Below are positions 57,822 to 64,000 of a DNA stretch of 64,000 nt, piece after piece. Source of the DNA: Bacillus sp. FJAT-22090 (GTDB lineage Bacteria > Bacillota > Bacilli > Bacillales_A > Planococcaceae); the NCBI RefSeq assembly GCF_007676755.1, contig NZ_VEBK01000005.1:1-64000 (forward strand), given 5' to 3'. Below the pieces are notes generated by a model, which was not told where the DNA came from, did no database searches, and worked only from the letters and a program-made list of their open reading frames with translations. Position numbers and translations under genes: made by a program. Numbering within the stretch: position 1 is the first letter of the stretch; each line of letters starts with the position of its first letter.

Positions 57822-59681
57822 ATGAAAAAAGAAGGAATAATGACTCTAATAAAAAGTAGAATTTTAGATGTATGTAATGAGAATATACTGATGCATGAAT
57901 CTAATATGAGATGGTTCCATGAGTTGAAACGAATATTATCAGAATTTTTCGATGTTGAGACGGCCCATTATTTTAACTTTGATTTAAATACATTCATACC
58001 GCTAAAAGGTAGTCAACCTTACCAGGAAAAACTAGATATTATTAAATGGAGTGAAATTGAAGCACTCTTTTATGAAAAGGATTTTACTGAAATCTCTTTC
58101 AGGGGTAAAACTATGGTGCTAAACAAGGAAGTTACTATTTTGCTTAGAGATGATGACAGACAACCTATTGGTTTGCTAGTAATGGATTCAACGAAGAGCT
58201 GGAAAGAGTTCTCTCAATCGGAGGAAGTAGAAGAGTTTTTTCATACGGTTAGTAAACTGGTAGATACAATTAGACAAACGATCATTTTAAAACAGCAAGA
58301 AAATCAATACAGAAATTTATTTAATGTAACAAAAATGTTTAATTCTACACTAGATTCGGGAAAAATTTTAGATGGAACATTATTTGCTATAAATAATGCT
58401 TTTCCTCAATTAGAACCAGCATTGATACTATCAAATGATCAAGATAGAAAAACTTCTGTCCCCTATAAGTTATTTGATTATACTTCTGAAAGACCTATGA
58501 CTGTAGAGGCATATGTGTCGGGGGAGATTACAACAGAGCTCGCACAGGATCTAGGGGTGCGATTATTAAATGTACCGATAAAAGGAAACCAGGGGATTTA
58601 TGGTATATTGCAACTCTCCGCTCCTTTAAACTATCTTTTTTCTGCTCGTCAAAAAGAGTTTGCAAACTTATTGGCCGGGACTACTGGGAATGCGCTTGAA
58701 AATGCAAAATTGTATATTCAATCTCATAGACTGGTATCCGATTTACAACTTATAAACGAAACTTCGCATAAATTGAATATGAATATATCATTAGAGGAAA
58801 TGGTAGTTTTCTTAAAGAATCAATTAATGAAATCTTTTCATCCGGAAGAAACGTGTTTTGTTTTTATCGAGGATGATGAGTATAAAATCTCACCGGCTAG
58901 CAATGACTTTTTTCATACAATGGATGGTCAATTATATATTCAATATGTGGCAAGTCATTTCAATAAAGTAAAAGATTCTTTGTTTATTGCAGATTTTAAT
59001 CGATTAACCGAGCTTGGGTATGAGTATCGCTCTCTAATTGCAGTGCCATTAAAAGAGCAGAATACAATTACGGGTTTTAGTATTGTTCTTCATAGAGAGC
59101 CTTATTTCTTTTCATTTGATAGCTTTAAGTTAATGCAATCTTTAATACAACATTCCTCTCTAGCAATAAGTAACTCAACTTTACGAAACAAGCTACAGGA
59201 AATGGTGAATCGCGATCATTTAACAAATCTTTTTGCACGAAAATACTTGGATAAATATGTAGAAACCTCAATGGAGAAAGATGAACGTGGCGTATTTGTG
59301 TTAATGGATATTGATAATTTTAAACATGTGAATGATACGTATGGTCATCAGGTTGGGGATGAAATATTAAAACAAATTGCTTCAATAATGCAAAAAAGTG
59401 TCGGAAAAAAAGGAATCGGTGCTCGTTGGGGTGGAGAAGAACTTGCTTTGTATTATGATCAAATGACAATTGCAGAAGGTGTGAAAGTCTGCCAACAATT
59501 ATTGGAGTTAATACCAGTCCACACTAATCCGAGTGTAACCGTTTCCATTGGAGTTGCGAGTTGGGAACAAAAGGATAATGTGAACTTTCAACTCCTTTTT
59601 CATAGTGCAGATGTTGCTTTGTATGAAGCAAAAAATAGAGGTAAAAACCAGTTAAGTATTATGGAAGCATCCCATCTTTAA
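57822..59681 (+). CDS. GAF-GGDEF diguanylate cyclase
   Basis: 619 residues, no clear membrane segment. The N-terminal 450 residues contain GAF-like sensory regions (VKDSLFIADFNRLTELGYE, LIAVPLKEQNTITGF). The C-terminal GGDEF domain starts DHLTNLFARKYLDKYV; the substrate loop is MDIDNFKHVNDTYGHQVGD and the active site WGGEEL. No RxxD inhibitory site precedes it (KKGIGARWGGEEL). Makes c-di-GMP in the known family. GAGAGGTG precedes the ATG. Confidence 0.9.
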   Translation: MKKEGIMTLIKSRILDVCNENILMHESNMRWFHELKRILSEFFDVETAHYFNFDLNTFIPLKGSQPYQEKLDIIKWSEIEALFYEKDFTEISFRGKTMVLNKEVTILLRDDDRQPIGLLVMDSTKSWKEFSQSEEVEEFFHTVSKLVDTIRQTIILKQQENQYRNLFNVTKMFNSTLDSGKILDGTLFAINNAFPQLEPALILSNDQDRKTSVPYKLFDYTSERPMTVEAYVSGEITTELAQDLGVRLLNVPIKGNQGIYGILQLSAPLNYLFSARQKEFANLLAGTTGNALENAKLYIQSHRLVSDLQLINETSHKLNMNISLEEMVVFLKNQLMKSFHPEETCFVFIEDDEYKISPASNDFFHTMDGQLYIQYVASHFNKVKDSLFIADFNRLTELGYEYRSLIAVPLKEQNTITGFSIVLHREPYFFSFDSFKLMQSLIQHSSLAISNSTLRNKLQEMVNRDHLTNLFARKYLDKYVETSMEKDERGVFVLMDIDNFKHVNDTYGHQVGDEILKQIASIMQKSVGKKGIGARWGGEELALYYDQMTIAEGVKVCQQLLELIPVHTNPSVTVSIGVASWEQKDNVNFQLLFHSADVALYEAKNRGKNQLSIMEASHL

Positions 59682-59726
59682 TAAGAGGGGTGCCTTTTCT
59701 TTTTAGTAGATACAGTGTACACTTGA

Positions 59727-59740
59727 TGTAAGCGTTTACA
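59727..59740. promoter_or_regulatory. Perfect cre site upstream of methionine gamma-lyase
   Basis: TGTAAGCGTTTACA is a fully symmetrical match to the CcpA cre consensus. It ends 16 nt before the start codon and just before the ribosome site, a position that would block initiation or early elongation. Confidence 0.9.
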
Positions 59741-59756
59741 AAAGGGGTGTAGAATA

Positions 59757-60947
59757 ATGAAAGACAATACAAATTTGCAAAAAGAAACAGAGTACATCCA
59801 CAAAGGATATCAATCTACTGACCATCAAGATAGCCTATCGGTGCCTTTGTACCAAACATCCACATTTGCATTTGAAAATGCCGAACAAGGTGCTAGAAGG
59901 TTTGCAGGAGAAGAAGCCGGTGGAGTATATTCTCGCTTAGGTAATCCAACTGTTCGAGTGTTGGAAGAGAGAATGGCAGCTATGGAACATGGAGAGGGTG
60001 CTTTGGCGTTCGGCTCTGGTATGGCGGCAGTAAGTACCATTTTGGTTCATTTAACCAAATCCGGAGATCATATTCTTTGCACACGAGGGATATATGGCTG
60101 TACATTTGGTTTTCTCAACATATTGAAGGAAAAATACAATATTTCGCATGATTTAGAAGTATTGACAACAGAAGAAGAAATCGAAGCTGCGATAAAACCG
60201 AATACCGTATGTATTTATATTGAAACTCCTATTAATCCAACGATGGAAATAGTGGATATTGCGCTAATAACGAAAGTTGCCAAAAAACATGGTATTCGTG
60301 TAGTGGTCGATAATACATTTTCTTCTCCTTATTTGCAAAATCCATTAAAGCTTGGTGCAGATTTTGTATTGCATAGTGCGACTAAATACATCAATGGTCA
60401 CGGAGATGTTATTGCAGGAATAGTTGTTGGAAAGCAAAAAGAAGAAATAGAAGCAATCCGTTTTTCTGTTCAAAAAGATTTTGGAGGAATTATTTCTCCT
60501 TTTGATGCATGGTTATTAATTAGGGGATTAAAGACGTTACATGTTCGAATGGAGCGACATACTAAAAATGCGGAAGAAGTGTTGGCATATTTAAAAACAG
60601 TACCATCAGTAGAGAATATTTATTATCCATTTGATCCAAATAACCCTCAATATGAAATTGCTAAAAAACAAATGAGCGCAGGAGGCGGGCTTATTTCATT
60701 TACGGTTAAAGGTGGGATGAAAAGCGCGCAAAAGCTTATGAATGAGTTAAAGCTTATCAAAATTGCAGTTAGCTTAGGGGATGCTGAAACACTTATCCAA
60801 CATCCAACGACGATGACTCACTCTGTAGTCCCAGAAAAAGAGAGATTGGAAATGGGCATCACGGATGGATTGCTTCGTCTTTCTATCGGTCTTGAAAATC
60901 CTATTGATCTAATAGAAGATTTAAAGCAAGCCATATCTCAACTATAA
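59757..60947 (+). CDS. Methionine gamma-lyase type PLP enzyme (Cys/Met metabolism family)
   Basis: 396 residues of the gamma-family PLP enzymes. The PLP lysine lies in SATKYINGHGD, and YSRLGNPTVRVLEERMAAMEHGEGALAFGSGMAA is the usual N-terminal core. RGIYGCTFGFL carries the cysteine at residue 115 typical of L-methionine gamma-lyases (Cys116 in Pseudomonas), which cystathionine enzymes lack. Breaks methionine to methanethiol, 2-oxobutyrate and ammonia in that group. AAAGGGG precedes the ATG; a perfect cre overlaps its upstream region. Confidence 0.88.
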   Translation: MKDNTNLQKETEYIHKGYQSTDHQDSLSVPLYQTSTFAFENAEQGARRFAGEEAGGVYSRLGNPTVRVLEERMAAMEHGEGALAFGSGMAAVSTILVHLTKSGDHILCTRGIYGCTFGFLNILKEKYNISHDLEVLTTEEEIEAAIKPNTVCIYIETPINPTMEIVDIALITKVAKKHGIRVVVDNTFSSPYLQNPLKLGADFVLHSATKYINGHGDVIAGIVVGKQKEEIEAIRFSVQKDFGGIISPFDAWLLIRGLKTLHVRMERHTKNAEEVLAYLKTVPSVENIYYPFDPNNPQYEIAKKQMSAGGGLISFTVKGGMKSAQKLMNELKLIKIAVSLGDAETLIQHPTTMTHSVVPEKERLEMGITDGLLRLSIGLENPIDLIEDLKQAISQL

Positions 60948-60953
60948 TTTAAA

Positions 60954-60995
60954 AATGGATAGAGATTCAGGTATTTCCTGAAATCTCTATCCATT
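60954..60995. terminator. Terminator between methionine gamma-lyase and ytsP
   Basis: AATGGATAGAGATTCAGG paired with CCTGAAATCTCTATCCATT; both strands usable. Confidence 0.88.
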
Positions 60996-61009
60996 CGTAT
61001 TTTACTGTA

Positions 61010-61504
61010 TTAGTATAATTGGCTTGTTAAATGCTTGGTTAAAACTTCAACAAACTGTTCTAAGCCTATTGCATCTTGTTCAGAAAAACGATTTTTAATG
61101 GGGCTATCTATATCAAGGACCCCTACTAATGTCTCGTCTTTTATAATAGGTACGACAATTTCAGATTGTGATGCAGCATCACATGCAATATGGCCAGGAA
61201 ATGCATGAACATCCGGTACAATAGCTGTTTCTTGCGTTTTTGCGACAGTACCGCATACGCCTTTTCCAACTGGAATTCTTACACAAGCCGGTAGACCTTG
61301 AAATGGGCCTAGAACTAGTTCCCCGTCTTCCATTAAATAAAACCCTACCCAGTTAATTTGATTAAAAAATTGATTTAATAATGCAGAGGCATTGCTTAAA
61401 TTGGCAATAGGGTTTTTTTCTCCAGTTAAAAGTGCATCTAATTGTTTCGCTAACATTGTATAATTAGCTGCTAAATCCTCAGAATAAGTTGTTTTCGTGA
61501 ACAT
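61010..61504 (-). CDS. ytsP: Free methionine-(R)-sulfoxide reductase (GAF type, YtsP)
   Basis: 164 residues. A single GAF domain. Three cysteines of the fRMsr pattern are present: ACVRIPVG, GVCGTVA and IACDAASQSE, with NWVGFYL and LGPFQGLPACVRI as family markers. Reduces free Met-R-sulfoxide with thioredoxin in the known family. GGAG precedes the ATG. It lies opposite methionine gamma-lyase, both handling free methionine. Confidence 0.9.
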   Translation of the reverse strand: MFTKTTYSEDLAANYTMLAKQLDALLTGEKNPIANLSNASALLNQFFNQINWVGFYLMEDGELVLGPFQGLPACVRIPVGKGVCGTVAKTQETAIVPDVHAFPGHIACDAASQSEIVVPIIKDETLVGVLDIDSPIKNRFSEQDAIGLEQFVEVLTKHLTSQLY

Positions 61505-61519
61505 ATGCTATTCTCCATT

Positions 61520-62320
61520 CTACAAATGATTTTTTAATTCGTTATAAAATTGATGTAAATCATTAACCTGATGTGCATCCGAACCGAATATTAAAGGTAT
61601 TTCCAACTTTTTTGCCAGTTCAATATAAGCCGGGGCGGGATAACTTTCTAAACAATAAGGTTTAGTAAAGCCAGCACTATTTACATCTAACTGAAGCTGA
61701 CGTCTTTTCATTTCCTTTAAAATAATAATAATTTCTTCATGATCATTTATTTTTTCGGAAAGTGCGTGTTGAAACTTATGAACGAGTGTAATATGACCGA
61801 TTCGATTTGGTTTATATTTTCCTAAATCACTCGTTATTGAATCCATCAATGTTTTATAATACAATTTATACACAGACATTGGGCTTCCCACTCGTTTTAT
61901 AAATTTTAGATAAGTAGATTTAGAAAAGTCTATACATGTATAGTCATTTTGAAAATATAAGAAATGAACAGAGAGAATCGAATCATCCAAATATTTTCCG
62001 TATGTATTTAGAAAAGAAATAGTCTCATCTTCAAAGCCCGATATAAAATCTATTTCTAATCCAGTTGAAATAATAATATCTTTTCTATATTGTTTTTTCA
62101 AATCATCTAAATCGGACAAATAAGATTCGAGACGGCTAATGTCCATTCCGCTATCCTTATCGGGGGTTGGATCTACAAAGTTTTGAGGCAATGGAGCGTG
62201 CTCTGTAAAAGAGATTTCATAAAAACCATTTCGTATTGCTTTTTCAATATATAGATGGAATGGATCAAGCGTTCCGTGAGGACAATAGGGTGTATGAATA
62301 TGACCATCCTTTTTCAACAA
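61520..62320 (-). CDS. hisJ: Histidinol-phosphatase, PHP family (HisJ)
   Basis: 266 residues. The PHP metal site starts DGHIHTPYCPHG, with further ligands in EHAPLP, LEIDF, VHFLYF and FGSDAHQ. Dephosphorylates histidinol-phosphate in the family (YtvP/HisJ in B. subtilis). The start is TTG 62320 with AAAGGAGG 6 nt upstream. It lies 15 nt before the start of ytsP, so the two may form a unit. Confidence 0.88.
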   Translation of the reverse strand: MLKKDGHIHTPYCPHGTLDPFHLYIEKAIRNGFYEISFTEHAPLPQNFVDPTPDKDSGMDISRLESYLSDLDDLKKQYRKDIIISTGLEIDFISGFEDETISFLNTYGKYLDDSILSVHFLYFQNDYTCIDFSKSTYLKFIKRVGSPMSVYKLYYKTLMDSITSDLGKYKPNRIGHITLVHKFQHALSEKINDHEEIIIILKEMKRRQLQLDVNSAGFTKPYCLESYPAPAYIELAKKLEIPLIFGSDAHQVNDLHQFYNELKNHL

Positions 62321-62468
62321 AACTAGCCTCCTTTGCGCAGAAATATTATTATTTCAAAAAATTCATTGCTTTTCTAGTGTTTTATGAAACAATAACATAA
62401 AAAGCATGGTAATATATAGAGGAACATTTGAATTAGAACTTTTTTGATTTTGGAACAGGGGGCTTACG

Positions 62469-64000
62469 ATGAAGTATATCATCCCAGCAGTCATTATACT
62501 TTTAGTAATTGCAGTTTTTGCGTTTATTATAAGAAGAAAACATAATTCGGAAATTGAACGTTTAGAACATGAAAAGCATCAAATTCAAAATAAACCTATT
62601 TTAGAAGAAATGACAAAAGTAAAACAATTGAATATGAATGGTCAAACAGAAGAGATGTTTGAAAGATGGAGAAATACATGGACAGAAGTTATGGATGTTC
62701 ATATGCCGAAAATTGACGTTCTATTATTCGATGCAGAAGAAAAAGTAGATAAATTTATCTTTCCGAAGGCTTCTAAAATTGAAAAAGAAATTCAAACATT
62801 GATTTCTTTTTGCGATGACAAAATGTCAGAGATTTTAAAAGAACTAGAAGAGTTAATCGGTAGTGAGGAAAAAAATCGAATTGAAATGGAGCAGTTGAAA
62901 GAACAGCATCGTGCTGCTAGAAAAACTTTACTTGCTCATCAATATTCTTTTGGAGATGCCGTACCTGCATTAGAAACAAAATTAGAATCATTTATCCCGC
63001 ATTTTGAGGAATTTGATAAACTAACCGAGACAGGAAATTATTTGAGCGCAAGAGAAATTGTTATATCTTTACAAGACGAAGGACAAAAATTCTTTCCAAA
63101 GTTGCACGATATTCCAACAATCCTTTCAGAAATCCAAAATAAAATTCCTGCTACCATTCACGAACTACGAAATGGTCAGAAAGAAATGGAAGAAAGTTCT
63201 TATTACTTGCAACATCTTGAAATGAGCAACAAATTAGATTCGATAGAAGAAGAATTGATCGAGTTAAAGGAAGCAGTAGTCAATCTTGAAATTGAAAAAA
63301 CCATTGTCAGAGTAGAAGAAATAAAAGATGAAATGGAAACCTTCTATGACTTGTTAGAAAAAGAGGTACTTGCAAAAAAATACGTGGATCAATACAAAGG
63401 ACAAACTGCGACACGTTTAAAAGAAGTAACAAATGTTACTCGCGCAATAAGTGAAGAAGCTGCATATGTACAACAAAGCTATCGTTTACCAGAAAAAGAA
63501 GCTGAAATTCCACAAAGCTGTTTGAAGGAATTAGAAGAGTTGGAAAAGAAGTTCGGACTTCTTTCGTCTCGGGTGGACGAAGAAAAATCTGCGTATTCTA
63601 GTCTACAAGAAGATCTAAACGAAATTGCAGAAGAACTTGATCGTCTATATGAAGAACAGGAACGCTTTGCAAATCGATTAAATAATCTCCGTATCGATGA
63701 AAATAAAGCTCGTGAAAAGTTAGATGAGCTAAAAGATATATTACATGATACGGATCGTATGCTACAAAAAGCGAATATTCCAGGGATTCCTGAAGATATG
63801 GATGTACGTTTGGAAGAAGCAGAAGAGCATATATATGTGGCGATGCAAAGCCTTCAAGAAGTACCTTTAAATATGACATTAGTGGATAATTATTTAGAGA
63901 AAGCCGAAGCTTGTATGGAAGAAGTGCATAAAAGGGCAAAAGAAATGTTAGAAAATGTATTATTAACAGAAAAAATTATTCAATACGGAAACCGTTATCG
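62469..64000 (+). CDS. ezrA: Septation ring formation regulator EzrA (5' part; runs off the window)
   Basis: About 510 residues are present and the frame is open at the window end, so the gene is partial. An N-terminal membrane segment (IIPAVIILLVIAVFAFII) precedes a long alpha-helical, coiled-coil-rich charged region (LEHEKHQIQNKPILEEMTKV). Position and this layout match B. subtilis EzrA, which negatively regulates FtsZ ring formation. GGGGG precedes ATG 62469. Full-length EzrA is about 560 residues. Confidence 0.92.
   Translation, partial: MKYIIPAVIILLVIAVFAFIIRRKHNSEIERLEHEKHQIQNKPILEEMTKVKQLNMNGQTEEMFERWRNTWTEVMDVHMPKIDVLLFDAEEKVDKFIFPKASKIEKEIQTLISFCDDKMSEILKELEELIGSEEKNRIEMEQLKEQHRAARKTLLAHQYSFGDAVPALETKLESFIPHFEEFDKLTETGNYLSAREIVISLQDEGQKFFPKLHDIPTILSEIQNKIPATIHELRNGQKEMEESSYYLQHLEMSNKLDSIEEELIELKEAVVNLEIEKTIVRVEEIKDEMETFYDLLEKEVLAKKYVDQYKGQTATRLKEVTNVTRAISEEAAYVQQSYRLPEKEAEIPQSCLKELEELEKKFGLLSSRVDEEKSAYSSLQEDLNEIAEELDRLYEEQERFANRLNNLRIDENKAREKLDELKDILHDTDRMLQKANIPGIPEDMDVRLEEAEEHIYVAMQSLQEVPLNMTLVDNYLEKAEACMEEVHKRAKEMLENVLLTEKIIQYGNRY

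Noticed and set aside
63598-63939. 113-residue antisense frame inside ezrA
   Set aside because: Shadow of the coiled-coil coding sequence on the other strand; the plus-strand frame is the real gene.

Overview
The window is AT-rich, low-GC Gram-positive DNA. Its gene content and order match the housekeeping 'yt' region of Bacillus subtilis: ytpA, ytsJ, ytqAB, leuS, trmB, ytnP, ytpPQR, sftA, murC, ytxGH, aroA, ccpA, acuCBA/acsA, tyrS, rpsD, hisJ and ezrA. The T-box leaders, GGAGG ribosome binding sites, CcpA and sigma-B signals also fit Bacillales. The local rearrangements and the intergenic repeat families suggest a Planococcaceae-type genome (Psychrobacillus, Sporosarcina or Lysinibacillus-like). 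The genus is inference. No prophage, transposase, CRISPR array, rRNA or tRNA gene was seen.

Layout. 0-8 kb: a gamma-carbonic-anhydrase-like protein, a YtpA-like hydrolase whose nucleophile serine is replaced by glycine, an ACT-domain malic enzyme, a type III polyketide synthase with its methyltransferase (bpsA-bpsB), a lipoprotein, ytqAB and an MFS transporter. 8-13.5 kb: a ketone-body module made of a PAS-AAA-Fis regulator lacking a recognisable GAFTGA loop, a GntP-family permease, 3-hydroxybutyrate dehydrogenase and scoAB, with a cre-like site and an inverted repeat upstream of the permease. 13.5-19.2 kb: T-box-leuS, a tandem-repeat island, and trpE-trpG behind a tryptophan T-box. 19.3-29.5 kb: ytfP, ytgP, ytzG, ytzE, and an overlapping run pepV-dat-thpR-ytlQ-ytlR-trmB. 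29.6-36.6 kb: two homologous non-coding composite elements in inverted orientation flank ytnP to ytpR. 36.8-47 kb: sftA, murC, ytxGH behind a sigma-B-type promoter, a long FtsA-like ATPase, aroA and ccpA. 46.8-51.2 kb: acuABC divergent from acsA, the acetyl-CoA synthetase acetylation switch. 51.2-64 kb: a class A PBP, T-box-tyrS, rpsD with its leader, a GAF-GGDEF protein, methionine gamma-lyase behind a perfect cre, free-methionine sulfoxide reductase, hisJ and the 5' part of ezrA.

How the genes work together. Carbon control links several modules. ccpA lies in the window, cre-type sites precede the ketone-body permease and methionine gamma-lyase, and acuABC/acsA handle acetate. Three aminoacyl-tRNA-sensing T-boxes (Leu, Trp, Tyr) show specifier codons that match the genes they control.

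The least explained feature is a set of intergenic arrays in which the core CAACYAA recurs at 21-bp intervals, two helical turns. Four loci carry it (16.3, 19.4, 29.8 and 36.3 kb). Three of them lie inside dispersed elements built from palindromic modules; the fourth is a free-standing array with four clusters. These arrays are the best candidate here for an undescribed system.
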